A stretch of 63,825 nucleotides of DNA from JAPHTQ01 sp050287105 (GCA_050287105.1 JBNKBG010000003.1:1-63825), one strand, 5' to 3'; shown: positions 8,619 to 18,268, counted from the stretch's first letter. Numbers and translations are program-made. Notes: generated from the letters alone by a model not told the origin.

Positions 8619-10052
8619 ATGAATAACCGTATTACCGTTTTATTGCGCGTTCTATTTGTCATGCTGCTGGGCATACCGGCGAGTGCCTTTGCCTCCAGTG
8701 GGCAGATCGATCTGACAGGAACGTGGCAAGCAACGCTGGCCCTGATTTTGTTTGTTGGCGCTTATGCCATGGTGGTCGGTGAAGAGTTTCTTCACCTGCG
8801 CAAATCCAAACCTGTAATCGTTGCCGCAGGGGCGATCTGGGTGCTGGTTGCCCTGGCCTACATCAACACCGGTGACACCCATACCGCTGGCGAAGCGATC
8901 CGGCACAACCTGCTGGAATACGCCGAACTGTTCCTCTTCCTGCTGGCGGCGATGACCTATATCAACACCATGGAAGAGCGTCAGGTGTTTAATGCCCTGC
9001 GTGCCTGGCTGGTCTCCCGCGGTTTCTCACTTAAAACCGTCTTCTGGATCACTGGTCTGCTGGCTTTCTTTATCTCGCCCGTCGCTGACAACCTGACCAC
9101 TGCCCTGCTAATGGCCGCCGTAGTGATGGCCGTGGGTGTTGGCAAACCGAAATTCGTCGCCCTCTCCTGTATCAACATCGTGGTGGCGGCCAATGCGGGT
9201 GGGGCATTCTCCCCGTTCGGTGACATCACCACCCTGATGGTGTGGCAAAAAGGGATTGTGCATTTCAACGATTTCTTCCATCTATTTATCCCATCACTGG
9301 TCAACTGGCTGGTACCGGCGGCATTGATGTCATTTGCCGTTGCCGGTGGCAATCCGGAAGCCGTCAGTGACAAGGTCCAGATCAAGAAAGGCGGCCTGGT
9401 TGTCATTGCCCTGTTCATGTTCACCATCATCATGGCGGTTACCGGACACAACTTCCTCCACCTGCCACCGGTACTGGGGATGATGACTGGCCTCGGCCTG
9501 CTCAAATTCTACGGCTACCGTCTGCGTATGTATGAAGAGAAGCACCTGCAGCACATCATCGACGGACCGGAAATGGACATGGCCGAGATCGCCCATGTGG
9601 TCAAACCACGGCACAAACCCTTCGATATCTTCATCAGCATGAAGCGCGCCGAGTGGGACACCCTGATGTTCTTCTACGGTGTAGTGCTCTGCGTCGGCGG
9701 TCTGGGTACCCTGGGCTTTCTGGCGATGGCCTCTGAGACGATGTATATCGGCCTCGGCCCTACCTGGGCCAATGTGCTGGTGGGACTGCTCTCCGCCATC
9801 GTCGACAACATCCCGGTGATGTTCGCGGTGCTGACCATGAGACCGGAGATGGGCCTCGACCAGTGGCTGCTGGTCACCCTTACCGCTGGCGTCGGCGGTT
9901 CCCTGCTCTCTATCGGCTCGGCCGCGGGGGTGGCGCTGATGGGGCAGGCACGTGGCATCTACACCTTCTTTGTCCATCTCAAATGGATCTGGGCCATTGG
10001 CCTGGGCTATGCGGCGAGCATCTGGGTACACCTGCTACTCAACGGCAGCTGA
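8619..10052 (+). CDS. nhaD: Na+/H+ antiporter NhaD
   Basis: 477 residues, the usual NhaD length, belonging to the ion-transporter superfamily. It exports sodium in exchange for protons across the inner membrane. A cleavable-looking N-terminus (VLFVMLLGIPASAFASSG) is followed by about a dozen hydrophobic segments. The conserved half-repeat motifs are seen as SPVADNLTTALLMAA, NAGGAFSPFGDITTLMVW and, in the second half, VDNIPVMFAVLTM and SLLSIGSAAGVALMG. AAGGA eight bases upstream supports the start. The preceding 266 bp hold no gene I can see. The enzyme fits a marine or haloalkaline habitat, which is inference. Confidence 0.93.
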   Translation: MNNRITVLLRVLFVMLLGIPASAFASSGQIDLTGTWQATLALILFVGAYAMVVGEEFLHLRKSKPVIVAAGAIWVLVALAYINTGDTHTAGEAIRHNLLEYAELFLFLLAAMTYINTMEERQVFNALRAWLVSRGFSLKTVFWITGLLAFFISPVADNLTTALLMAAVVMAVGVGKPKFVALSCINIVVAANAGGAFSPFGDITTLMVWQKGIVHFNDFFHLFIPSLVNWLVPAALMSFAVAGGNPEAVSDKVQIKKGGLVVIALFMFTIIMAVTGHNFLHLPPVLGMMTGLGLLKFYGYRLRMYEEKHLQHIIDGPEMDMAEIAHVVKPRHKPFDIFISMKRAEWDTLMFFYGVVLCVGGLGTLGFLAMASETMYIGLGPTWANVLVGLLSAIVDNIPVMFAVLTMRPEMGLDQWLLVTLTAGVGGSLLSIGSAAGVALMGQARGIYTFFVHLKWIWAIGLGYAASIWVHLLLNGS

Positions 10053-10067
10053 GCGTCGGCGAAAAAA

Positions 10068-10095
10068 ATGGCGTTCCCGTTTCCGGGAACGCCAT
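10068..10095 (-). terminator. Strong hairpin terminator oriented for the dnaQ strand
   Basis: A 12-bp perfect stem (ATGGCGTTCCCG and CGGGAACGCCAT) with a TTTC loop. On the reverse strand it is followed by a run of T, so it terminates leftward transcription from dnaQ. On the forward strand it could still slow read-through from nhaD but has no T tract. A second hairpin without a T tract (GCGCACT-CTGAT-AGTGCGC, 10229-10247) lies between this and the dnaQ stop. Confidence 0.8.
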
Positions 10096-10261
10096 ACGAA
10101 TCAACTTCGTAAAACCAAAAGGAGAGTGGTACTGATTACCACACCCTCTTCATTGCACTAACCGTGCCAGCTTCGTAAAAGTACCGTTTCTGGCTGAATT
10201 CCCCTCCATCACGCACCATAACAGGGCGCACTCTGATAGTGCGCGTCACCCGTTGGTGCAA

Positions 10262-10969
10262 TCAGTTCTCCAGCGTCTTCCACAGGCAGTTGCCACCGCT
10301 CTTGTTGTCGATGGCTTGTAGCCGTTGCTGATGCGCGGCCAGTTCACTGTCGCTGGCGCGGATGACCTTCAGCGGCGGGCGACCTTCGGCCAGGCGACGG
10401 ACCTCTTCCCCCTGCCCGGCCTCACCGGAGGCGCTCAGGGAGAGCGAGGTCTGACCACCGGTCATGCTCAGGTAGACATCGGCGAGGATCTCGGCGTCGA
10501 GTAACGCGCCGTGCAGGGTTCGTTGTTCATTGTTGATCTGGTAACGCTTGCACAGGGCATCGAGGTTGTTCTTCTGCCCCGGGTGCATCTGCCGCGCCAT
10601 CACCAGGGTATCCAGCACCCCGTAGTGGTCGCGCAGGTTACGGTAGGGTCCCTGATTGCGGCTCAGCTCCTGGTTAAGAAAGCCGATGTCGAAGGGGGCG
10701 TTGTGGATAACCAGTTCGTCTGCCCCCTGCAGATAAGCGAGAAAGTCGCCCATGATGTCAGCGAACGGGGGCTTATCAGCGAGGAATTCGTTAGTGATAC
10801 CGTGGACCTCCATCGCCCCCGGGTCCACCTCCCGATCCGGACGGATGTACTGGTGATAGTTGTTGCCGGTAAGGCGACGGTTAACCAGCTCGACGCAGCC
10901 GATCTCAATGATGTAGTGATCCCTGGCTTCCAGGCCGGTGGTTTCTGTATCCAGTACAATTTGCCGCAT
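10262..10969 (-). CDS. dnaQ: DNA polymerase III epsilon subunit (proofreading exonuclease)
   Basis: The 3'-5' exonuclease of the replicative polymerase. ExoI motif DTETTGLE (D7, E9), ExoII NAPFDIGFLNQEL and ExoIII HGALLDAEILADVYL are intact, giving the DEDDh set. The 235-residue length is normal, and the C-terminal segment is the expected polymerase-alpha-binding tail. It lies 15 bp downstream of rnhA on the same strand. The order methyltransferase-rnhA-dnaQ is the same as yafS-rnhA-dnaQ in E. coli, except that in E. coli rnhA and dnaQ are divergent. Confidence 0.95.
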   Translation of the reverse strand: MRQIVLDTETTGLEARDHYIIEIGCVELVNRRLTGNNYHQYIRPDREVDPGAMEVHGITNEFLADKPPFADIMGDFLAYLQGADELVIHNAPFDIGFLNQELSRNQGPYRNLRDHYGVLDTLVMARQMHPGQKNNLDALCKRYQINNEQRTLHGALLDAEILADVYLSMTGGQTSLSLSASGEAGQGEEVRRLAEGRPPLKVIRASDSELAAHQQRLQAIDNKSGGNCLWKTLEN

Positions 10970-10984
10970 GATTCCTCTCCGGAG

Positions 10985-11431
10985 CTACAGTTCGTCGATG
11001 CCTTTGTTGGCCAGTTGATCGGCACGCTCGTTTTCCGGGTGGCCGGTATGGCCGCGCACCCATTTCCACTCCACCTGATGCGGCGCCAGCGCCTTGTCGA
11101 GCCGCTGCCACAGGTCGACATTTTTCACCGGCTGCCTGCCGGCGGTCTTCCAGCCCTTTTTCTTCCAGCCTGCCAGCCATTCGGTGATCCCCTTCATCAC
11201 ATACTGGGAGTCGGTGGTCAGGCGAACCTGACAGGGCCGGGTGAGGCTCTCCATGGCGCTGATCGCTGCCATCAGCTCCATGCGGTTGTTGGTGGTGTTC
11301 TTTTCGCCACCATACAGCTCCTTCTCCTTGCCCTTGAAGCGCAGCAATGCCCCCCAGCCACCAGGACCGGGATTGCCACGGCAGGCGCCGTCGGTAAAGA
11401 CTTCTACTGTGTTGTCGTTCTGTTTGCTCAT
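10985..11431 (-). CDS. rnhA: Ribonuclease HI
   Basis: Removes RNA from RNA-DNA hybrids. The 148 residues carry the full catalytic set: D14 in VFTDGACRGNPGPGGWG, E52 in RMELMAAISAME, D74 in TTDSQYV and D138 in ENERADQLAN, plus H128 in GHTGHPENE. The start at 11431 is set by homology; a longer frame reaches 11575 but overlaps the upstream gene. The ATG overlaps the stop of the methyltransferase gene by four bases (ATGA), which suggests translational coupling. Confidence 0.95.
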   Translation of the reverse strand: MSKQNDNTVEVFTDGACRGNPGPGGWGALLRFKGKEKELYGGEKNTTNNRMELMAAISAMESLTRPCQVRLTTDSQYVMKGITEWLAGWKKKGWKTAGRQPVKNVDLWQRLDKALAPHQVEWKWVRGHTGHPENERADQLANKGIDEL

Positions 11432-12219
11432 GAATGGTTCCGTCGTGCCGAGGGTTCCGCCGCACTTACCGGCAACACCTGGGGTGGCTTGCGCCACCCG
11501 GGTTTGATCGGGGTGAAGGTCATCTCGCGTTTTTTTGCCACCAATACGTATCCCCCACCGGGTAGTGGCCACCAACGACGTAGCAACTGCTCAAGCCGCG
11601 CCAGTGAGCGCAGCAAACGGCGATTTTGCAGTGGGGGCTGGAAATAGTACTTCTGCACCCGAACCGTATCAAAGCCGAGCAATGTCAGCCAGTCACGTAC
11701 GCGCATGGCGCTGTAAAAATGGCCGCACCAGGGCGCGGTGCCGCGCCAGCCGGTAATCAGGCGAACCAGACCGAACAGGCTCCAGGGATTGAAGCCGATG
11801 ATCACCACGTGCCCCTCCGGGATCAATACCCGCTCCACCTCACGCAGCACCTCGTGCGGATTGTCCGCATACTCCATGGTATGCGGCAACAGCAGCACAT
11901 CCAGCGAGGCGGCGGCAAAAGGCAGGCGGTCGCTCTGACCAAGAAATCGAACACGTTCTTCCAGGGTAATGGGTAACAGTGGCGGCACATCGTCCAGAAT
12001 CATCCGGTGGTTGATCCGGGATGCGCTGTACATCTCCTGAGCCATCGGCATGCCCAGTTGCAGCAGGTGGTAACCAAACAGATTCGGCAGGAGCTGTTGC
12101 AACTGTTCCAGTTCCACCTCGGCGACCGCCTCCCCCAGTGAGGAGTTGTACCAGTGGCGCAGTTGCCGCCGCGCAACACTGTTGTCCTTGCAGCGGTAAG
12201 CTTGAAGTAGTCGATTCAT
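11428..12219 (-). CDS. SAM-dependent methyltransferase (YafS-like)
   Basis: Class I methyltransferase of about 263 residues. Late motifs are clear: LLPHTMEYADNPHEVLREVERVL in pieces (PHTMEYADNPHEVL) and PEGHVVIIGFNPWSLFG. The early glycine-rich SAM site is weak, with GYHLLQLGM in its place. It sits in the same position as yafS of E. coli, between gloB and rnhA. The substrate is not known. The start at 12219 (MNRLLQAYRC) is chosen because the extension to 12282 would cross the divergent gloB start; no strong ribosome-binding site is visible. Starts of this gene and gloB are 61 bp apart, so they share a promoter region. Confidence 0.8.
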   Translation of the reverse strand: MNRLLQAYRCKDNSVARRQLRHWYNSSLGEAVAEVELEQLQQLLPNLFGYHLLQLGMPMAQEMYSASRINHRMILDDVPPLLPITLEERVRFLGQSDRLPFAAASLDVLLLPHTMEYADNPHEVLREVERVLIPEGHVVIIGFNPWSLFGLVRLITGWRGTAPWCGHFYSAMRVRDWLTLLGFDTVRVQKYYFQPPLQNRRLLRSLARLEQLLRRWWPLPGGGYVLVAKKREMTFTPIKPGWRKPPQVLPVSAAEPSARRNHS

Positions 12220-12280
12220 CGTGTGTAAGGTGGTCACTCCAGCGGACGCATGGTCCGCACAGCCTGACAGGTTTATCACC

Positions 12281-13054
12281 ATGATGGAAGTTCATGCCCT
12301 GCATGCCTTTGACGACAATTATATCTGGCTTATTGGTTGCCGTGACCAGCCAACGGTGGCGATTGTCGATCCCGGCGACGAAGAGCCGGTTATCGATTAC
12401 CTGACGCAACACCAACTCACTCCCGAGGCGATCCTGATCACCCACCATCATGGCGATCACACCGGCGGGATCACGGCACTGGTCGAGCGCTACCAGATCC
12501 CGGTTTACGGCCCTGCCAGCGAATGGATCCCTGCCATGAGCACCCCTCTGGTCGAGGGTGATGAGGTGCGGCTATCGGGCTGTGGTCTTAGCTTTCGCGT
12601 ACTTGATACCCCCGGCCACACCCGCGGCCATATCTGTTATGTGGGCCACAACGCCCTCTTCTGCGGTGACGCTCTCTTTGCTGCGGGTTGCGGCAGGAGC
12701 TTCGAAGGTACCCCGGAGCAGATGTACCACTCGCTGGAAAAGCTGCGTGCCCTGCCCGACCAGACCCTGGTCTACTGCGCCCATGAGTACACCCGGGCCA
12801 ATCTTGGCTTTGCTCTGGTAGCCGAGCCAGAGAACCCCGATACCCGGCAACGAATGGCGCAGGTAGAGGCCTTGCGGGACAGGCAGCAGGATACCGTCCC
12901 CTCACTACTCGGTATCGAAAAGCTGACCAATCCCTTTCTGCGCAGCCATATTCCATCACTGGTCGCGGCCGCGGAACGCTTTGCCGGGCATCCCCTGACC
13001 ACACCGGCAGAGGTGTTTGCCACGGTACGCCATTGGAAAGATACCCTCGATTAA
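12281..13054 (+). CDS. gloB: Hydroxyacylglutathione hydrolase (glyoxalase II)
   Basis: Hydrolyses S-lactoylglutathione in methylglyoxal detoxification. The metallo-beta-lactamase binuclear metal motif THHHGDHTGG is present, followed by DTPGHTRGHICY and FCGDALFAAGCGR, and the C-terminal substrate domain ending ATVRHWKDTLD. The start at 12281 (MMEVHALHAFDDNYIW) gives 257 residues, the usual length. The upstream in-frame extension to 12221 looks non-coding. It is divergent from the YafS-like gene and 48 bp ahead of mltD, an arrangement conserved in gammaproteobacteria. Confidence 0.94.
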   Translation: MMEVHALHAFDDNYIWLIGCRDQPTVAIVDPGDEEPVIDYLTQHQLTPEAILITHHHGDHTGGITALVERYQIPVYGPASEWIPAMSTPLVEGDEVRLSGCGLSFRVLDTPGHTRGHICYVGHNALFCGDALFAAGCGRSFEGTPEQMYHSLEKLRALPDQTLVYCAHEYTRANLGFALVAEPENPDTRQRMAQVEALRDRQQDTVPSLLGIEKLTNPFLRSHIPSLVAAAERFAGHPLTTPAEVFATVRHWKDTLD

Positions 13055-13102
13055 GCTAAATGAGTCCTTGAAGAGCTACCTGCGCTTCGGGATAATGCGT
13101 CC

Positions 13103-14677
13103 ATGCTACTGAATAAGAAGAATTTTGGGGTTAGTCGCCTTCTTCTGCTTACCGCCCTGCTCGCACTGGGTGGCTGCGAATCTTTACTTGTGCAGCAGGA
13201 TGGCGGGGAGAGTGATGCCCCGGTCCTCGCCCGCTGCGATGAACCCAAGGATATCTGGACCCGGATCCGCGATGGTTACTCCCTGGAGATCATCGACCAC
13301 AAACGAGTGAAGAGCAATCTGGAGTGGTTTGCCAGCCACCCTGCCTACCTGGAGCGTGTCGTCGACCGCGCCTCCCCCTATATGCACCTGATCGTTGACG
13401 AACTGCAGCGTCGCAGTATGCCAACGGAGATCGCGCTACTGCCGGTGGTCGAGAGCGCCTTCCAACCCTTCGCCTACTCCCATGGACGCGCCGCCGGACT
13501 GTGGCAGTTTGTTCCTGGCACCGGCCGCCGCTACGGCCTTAAGCAGACCTGGTGGTATGACGGCCGTCGTGACATTGCCGAGGGTACCCGTGCCGCCCTC
13601 GACTACCTGCAATACCTGCACAAACATTTTGATGGTGACTGGCTGCTTGCGCTGGCCGCCTACAACTCCGGTGAGGGTACCGTTGCCAGGGCGATCAGCC
13701 GCAATAAACGCCGCGGCAAACCGACCGATTACTGGTCGCTGAGCCTTCCCCGCGAAACCGAGGGTTACGTCCCCAAGCTGCTGGCCATCAGCGCCCTGGT
13801 CGCCAATCCGCCCGCCTACGGGGTGGTACTCGATTCGATCCCCGATGAGCCCTACCTGACGACGGTAGAGGTCGGTAGTCAGATTGACCTCGACCTGGCC
13901 GCCGAGCTGGCCGGTATCACCCTTGAAGAGATCTACCTCTACAACCCGGGCTTCAACCGCTGGGCCACCGATCCGCAGGGACCGCATCGCCTGCTGGTGC
14001 CGCTGGAAAACGCCGAGCTTTTTGCCGAAAACCTGGCCAGTTATCCCGACAACCAGCGCATCAAGTGGATCCGTCATACGGTACGTAGCGGCGAGGTATT
14101 GGGGACACTGGCGGACAAGTATCACACCACCGTATCGATGATCCGTTCGGTCAATCGGATGCGCAGTAACAGCCTCCGTATCGGCCAGAGCCTGACCATC
14201 CCGGTAGCCCGCACCAGCCTGAAGCGTTACAGCCTGAGCGCCGGACAACGACTGGCTACGGTGAAGAACACCAACCGCAGCGGCTACAAAATGGAGTATC
14301 AGGTACAGGAGGGAGACACCCTGTGGGAGATCGCACGGAAATATGAGGTAGGTGTCCGCCAACTGGCCAAATGGAACGGCATGGCCCCACGTGACCCGCT
14401 CCTGCCTGGCACCAAGCTGGTGATCTGGACCTCGGAGCAGGAGAAGGTCTCGGCGGTCAATCCGGCCAACTTCGTCCACCCGTTCGCCGACGATACCACC
14501 CGTCGTATCGGCTATATCGTACGCAATGGTGATTCCCTGGCGCGGATTTCACAGCGCTTTCGCGTTAGCATCAACAGCCTGAAACGCTGGAACAAGCTGG
14601 ATGGAAACAAATACCTTCAACCGGGCCAGCGTATCACCCTCTACGTGGACGTCAGAACCCAGTCCGGCAATATCTGA
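13103..14677 (+). CDS. mltD: Membrane-bound lytic murein transglycosylase D
   Basis: Cleaves peptidoglycan glycan strands with formation of anhydromuramic ends, anchored to the outer membrane. A lipoprotein signal ends in the lipobox LALGGC with C25. The SLT domain contains the catalytic glutamate in LPVVESAFQPFAYSHGRAAG and then GLWQFVPGTGRRYG. Three LysM modules follow in the C-terminal half, beginning at HTVRSGEVLGTLADKYHTT, YQVQEGDTLWEIARKYEVG and YIVRNGDSLARISQRFRVS. 524 residues, against 452 in E. coli, so it has one more LysM than E. coli MltD. Confidence 0.94.
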   Translation: MLLNKKNFGVSRLLLLTALLALGGCESLLVQQDGGESDAPVLARCDEPKDIWTRIRDGYSLEIIDHKRVKSNLEWFASHPAYLERVVDRASPYMHLIVDELQRRSMPTEIALLPVVESAFQPFAYSHGRAAGLWQFVPGTGRRYGLKQTWWYDGRRDIAEGTRAALDYLQYLHKHFDGDWLLALAAYNSGEGTVARAISRNKRRGKPTDYWSLSLPRETEGYVPKLLAISALVANPPAYGVVLDSIPDEPYLTTVEVGSQIDLDLAAELAGITLEEIYLYNPGFNRWATDPQGPHRLLVPLENAELFAENLASYPDNQRIKWIRHTVRSGEVLGTLADKYHTTVSMIRSVNRMRSNSLRIGQSLTIPVARTSLKRYSLSAGQRLATVKNTNRSGYKMEYQVQEGDTLWEIARKYEVGVRQLAKWNGMAPRDPLLPGTKLVIWTSEQEKVSAVNPANFVHPFADDTTRRIGYIVRNGDSLARISQRFRVSINSLKRWNKLDGNKYLQPGQRITLYVDVRTQSGNI

Positions 14678-14717
14678 GGGGCGCTTACAACGATCAGGGC
14701 GGTCTGGCCTCCCCTCT

Positions 14718-15566
14718 CTATTTCGGATCCACCCGCAGCAAATCCTCTGGCAGTTCGGTACTGAATCCCGCTGCATTACGGTGCCCACCACCACCAAACT
14801 GCTCGGCCACCCTGGCCACATCCACTCCCCCATCCTTGCTTGAACGTAGCGACCAGCTGCGGCGTGTCCCCATATCCTGATACCCCGCGGCAAAGGGGTG
14901 TCCCTCGGCAAGTTCACCAACCAGTTCGCTGATAATCGCATGCGGGGCATTCACCACCGGCACCTGATACCCGGCGATGGTGCCCTGCACCGCACGCATT
15001 TTGTATTGATCCACCAATTGGCGACGGTAACGATTCAGGGTCTCCCCTTCATTGCGCAGTTGTGCCAAACCCTGAGGGTCGTCGATCAATGAGAGCCAGT
15101 AATCGAAGGTAAAGGCATGACTCATCAAAGCGGTGTTAATTTCATCGGTCCCTTCAAGGTTGAAGCGCCATAGATCCCGATCCTGCACATGCAACAGTAG
15201 TTGTGGTACCGGTGTGCTATGCAGATGCTCCCAGGTGATCACTGCACCGGAGCGCTCCATATCAAAGACCACCGTCAGGTTGGGCTGCTCATCGGCCAAC
15301 CCATCCAGATCATCCTTGGCGGTGATGTGATGATCGAGAATCGTAACCTGTCTGGCCACCGTGCAAATATGCTCTAGTGTCGCGCGGCGGTAGGAGAAGT
15401 CGACGATGTAGACATCACGACCGCCACACTCTGGCGGTTCATGTCCATGTTTGGCGGCGTAGTAATCCGCCTCCATACCGCGCTGGCTAAAGTAGCTGTA
15501 TGCAGCGACGGCGGCACCAAAGCCATCGAGGCAGTTGGCGTGATAGATAACCAGCGGTTTAGCCAT
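14718..15566 (-). CDS. DHH/DHHA1-family phosphoesterase, 282 aa
   Basis: The DHH signature is visible as TILDHHITAKDD near residue 95, preceded by the metal-binding VYIVDFSYRR. The DHHA1 signature GGGGHRNAAGFS is near the C-terminus. The N-terminal YHANCLDGFGAAVAAY supplies the first aspartate. Family members hydrolyse phosphodiesters such as nanoRNA or cyclic dinucleotides; this branch of short gammaproteobacterial DHH proteins has no firm substrate. Its start overlaps the end of the upstream CDF transporter by eight bases, so the two are probably co-translated. Confidence 0.85.
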   Translation of the reverse strand: MAKPLVIYHANCLDGFGAAVAAYSYFSQRGMEADYYAAKHGHEPPECGGRDVYIVDFSYRRATLEHICTVARQVTILDHHITAKDDLDGLADEQPNLTVVFDMERSGAVITWEHLHSTPVPQLLLHVQDRDLWRFNLEGTDEINTALMSHAFTFDYWLSLIDDPQGLAQLRNEGETLNRYRRQLVDQYKMRAVQGTIAGYQVPVVNAPHAIISELVGELAEGHPFAAGYQDMGTRRSWSLRSSKDGGVDVARVAEQFGGGGHRNAAGFSTELPEDLLRVDPK

Positions 15567-16491
15567 TATTCACTGCCCTCGCAACTGCGTTGCGTTTTTC
15601 CGCCTCGATGAAAACCCGCTTCACCTGTGGATAGACCTGCTTGATACGTCGATCGATGTCGGCGATGGTGCGCTCTACCTCATCGGCATTAAGTTCATCA
15701 CGGAAATCGATGCTGATATTGGCGAGGATATAGTCTGGCCCCATGTGCATGGTCAGCACTTCGTTGACATGATCCACCAGCACCTGGGCGCCGACCATGC
15801 CGCGGATGCCCTCCACCACGTTGCGGCCCGCGCTCTCACCGATCAAGAGCCCCTTGGTCTCATAGGCAAGCCAGATCGCGGTACCACCGAGGATCATGCC
15901 GATGATAATCGAGGCGATGCCGTCAAAGAGGGTATTCCCCGTCAGTTGGCTCAGGGCCGTAGCAATAAAGGCAACCAGCAGACCGAGCATGGCGGCGGAG
16001 TCCTCAAACAACACCACAAACATGGTCGGGTCCTTGCCGCGCTGCACCGCAGTCACGTAGCCCACATTACCCTTCACCGCCTTAAACTCCTTCATCGCCA
16101 TATACCAGGCTCCCCCCTCAAACAGCAGGGCAAAACCCAGCACGATGTAGTTGAGTATGACGTGCTCCAGTGGTTCCGGCGTCATGACTCGCAACACCCC
16201 CTCATAGAGCGAGACACCAGAACCGACAGCGAAGATCAGGATGGCGACGACGAAGCTCCAGAAATAGATCTCCTTGCCGTGACCGAAGGGGAAGCGCTCA
16301 CTCGCCGGACGTTTCGCCGCTTTGAGGCCATGCAGCAGGAGTATCTGATTACCGGTATCCACCAGTGAGTGGATCCCCTCCGAGAGCATGGCCGAACTGC
16401 CGGTGATAGCGGCAGCGATAAATTTGGTAATGGCGATCAGGGTGTTGCCTGCCAGGGCAGCATAGATCACGCGGGTCGATGAGGCTGACAT
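15559..16491 (-). CDS. Cation diffusion facilitator family metal transporter, 310 aa
   Basis: Inner-membrane exporter of divalent metal ions in exchange for protons. The N-terminus begins with the first membrane segment and the metal-binding helix with SEGIHSLVDTGNQILLL, then FGHGKEIYFWSFVVAIL typical of the family. About six membrane segments are followed by a C-terminal cytoplasmic domain ending near VKRVFIEAEKR. The metal cannot be read from sequence. In the SEGIHSL element the usual second aspartate pair differs from YiiP, so zinc/iron specificity should not be assumed. Confidence 0.87.
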   Translation of the reverse strand: MSASSTRVIYAALAGNTLIAITKFIAAAITGSSAMLSEGIHSLVDTGNQILLLHGLKAAKRPASERFPFGHGKEIYFWSFVVAILIFAVGSGVSLYEGVLRVMTPEPLEHVILNYIVLGFALLFEGGAWYMAMKEFKAVKGNVGYVTAVQRGKDPTMFVVLFEDSAAMLGLLVAFIATALSQLTGNTLFDGIASIIIGMILGGTAIWLAYETKGLLIGESAGRNVVEGIRGMVGAQVLVDHVNEVLTMHMGPDYILANISIDFRDELNADEVERTIADIDRRIKQVYPQVKRVFIEAEKRNAVARAVNNG

Positions 16492-16518
16492 GAATGGTTC
16501 CTGTTTATTCTGAATTAT

Positions 16519-18132
16519 TTAACCGACATCGCGAAATAGCGATGCCTCAAGCAGGGCACGAGTGTACGCATGTTGCGGCGCCTGGAATAGCGACCGTGTC
16601 TCACCGCTCTCCACCACCCGACCATCTTTCATCACCAACACCCGGTGAGAGATGGCACGCATCACCTTGAGGTCGTGGGAAATAAAGAGGTAACTCATAC
16701 CGTGACGCTGTTGCAGATCGCGCAGCAGCGCCAGCACCTGTTTCTGCACCGAGATATCCAGTGCGCTGGTCGGTTCATCCAGCAGGATTAGCTTCGGTTC
16801 CAGCACCACCGCCCGGGCGATGGCAATACGCTGACGCTGTCCGCCGGAGAATTCGTGCGGATAGCGGGAGAGCATCGCTGGTTGCAGGTCCACCTCCTCC
16901 ATCACCGCCTCAATGCGCTGGCGACGCTGCGCTCTGTCGAGGTGCGGAAAATGGAGTTCCAGACCCTCGCCGATGATCTGTTCGATATTCATTCGCGGCG
17001 AGAGCGCAGAAAACGGATCCTGAAAGACGATCTGGATATCGCGACGCAGGGGACGCATCTGCCGCTGATCCAGCCCGTCGATGCGACCGCCATTGAAGTG
17101 GATCGCCCCCTCACTCTGTTGCAGCCGCAACAGACACATCCCCAAAGTGGTCTTGCCCGAACCCGATTCACCGACGATACCGACGGTCTCACCGGGATGG
17201 ATGGTAATATCCACCTGCTCTACCGCACGCACCTCGCCAATCTGGCGACGAAAGAAACCGGATTTGATCGGGAAGTAGCAGCGGATGTTCTCCCCCTGCA
17301 GTAGCGCTGGCTGCTGTGCCAGCGCAGCGACCTCATCATCGGCAACCAATGGCTCCGGCTCACTGGCAAGCAGCTTGCGAGTGTAGTCATGCTGCGGCGC
17401 GGCGAACACCTCATTCACTTTACCCTGCTCCACCAGTAGACCCTTCTCCATCACCGCCACACGATCGGCAAAGTGACGCACCATGTTAAGGTCATGGGTA
17501 ATCAGTAACACCGCCATACCAAACTCGGCCTGCAACGACTCCAGCAGTTCCAGGATCTGTTTCTGGATGGTTACGTCAAGGGCGGTGGTGGGTTCATCGG
17601 CGATCAACAGTTTCGGCTGACAAGCCAGGGCCATGGCGATCATCACCCGTTGGCGCTGACCACCGGAAAGCATGTGCGGCCAGGCGTCGAAACGTTTCTC
17701 CGGTTCCTTGATCCCAACCTTATCCAGCAGGGTGATCATCCGCTCGCGGGCCGCATTACGATCCAGCCCCTCATGCAACATCAGCGGTTCAATCAACTGT
17801 TCACCGACGGTATAGACCGGGTTAAGCGCGGTCATCGGCTCCTGAAAGATCATCGCAATGTCACGGCCGCGCAGTTGGCGCATCTGCGCCTCACTTTTTG
17901 ATAACAACTCTTCGCCATTGAAACGGATCGAACCGTGGCACTCGCACTGACTGTTATCGTGCAACTGCAATACCGACAGAGCCGTCACCGATTTACCTGA
18001 ACCCGACTCGCCCACCAACGCCAGTTTTTCCCCCGCTGCGACAGTGAGACTAACCCCATCCACCACGGTGTCGCGGTTACCTGGGTGGCCAAAAGCCACG
18101 GAGAGATTGTCGATGGTTAAAAGATTGCTCAT
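16519..18132 (-). CDS. yejF: Peptide ABC transporter ATP-binding protein YejF
   Basis: Double ATPase of the YejABEF importer of peptides (microcin C in E. coli). Two ABC cassettes are fused: the first has Walker A GESGSGKSVT and signature LSGGQRQRVMIAMAL, the second has GESGSGKTTLG and FSGGQRQRIAIARAV, each with a Walker B ending DEPT. 537 residues, as in E. coli. Unusually, it is separated from yejE by 143 bp containing a palindromic repeat, so it may be less tightly coupled to the rest of the operon. Confidence 0.93.
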   Translation of the reverse strand: MSNLLTIDNLSVAFGHPGNRDTVVDGVSLTVAAGEKLALVGESGSGKSVTALSVLQLHDNSQCECHGSIRFNGEELLSKSEAQMRQLRGRDIAMIFQEPMTALNPVYTVGEQLIEPLMLHEGLDRNAARERMITLLDKVGIKEPEKRFDAWPHMLSGGQRQRVMIAMALACQPKLLIADEPTTALDVTIQKQILELLESLQAEFGMAVLLITHDLNMVRHFADRVAVMEKGLLVEQGKVNEVFAAPQHDYTRKLLASEPEPLVADDEVAALAQQPALLQGENIRCYFPIKSGFFRRQIGEVRAVEQVDITIHPGETVGIVGESGSGKTTLGMCLLRLQQSEGAIHFNGGRIDGLDQRQMRPLRRDIQIVFQDPFSALSPRMNIEQIIGEGLELHFPHLDRAQRRQRIEAVMEEVDLQPAMLSRYPHEFSGGQRQRIAIARAVVLEPKLILLDEPTSALDISVQKQVLALLRDLQQRHGMSYLFISHDLKVMRAISHRVLVMKDGRVVESGETRSLFQAPQHAYTRALLEASLFRDVG

Positions 18133-18142
18133 AAGATCCCTA

Positions 18143-18268
18143 AACCGCTAAGTACGCGAAGTTGCGCAAAGTAAACTGACTTACGCCGTTTTGTTGTGTT
18201 CGAGTAATGTCGCTACTAATCGGCTCTATCTTGCTTTTACTTCGCGTTACTTTGCGTCCTTTGCGGTT
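18143..18268. repeat. Palindromic intergenic repeat element inside the yej operon
   Basis: Two 33-base arms in inverted orientation, 18143-18175 and 18236-18268, match at 27 of 33 positions. Each arm is built from variants of a CGCAAAG/CGCGAAG unit (AACCGC, then repeats). About 60 bases separate them. Similar CGCAAAG-rich palindromic repeats are scattered between genes in many proteobacteria. The element lies between yejE and yejF on a shared transcript, where it could fold into a long hairpin. Confidence 0.7.
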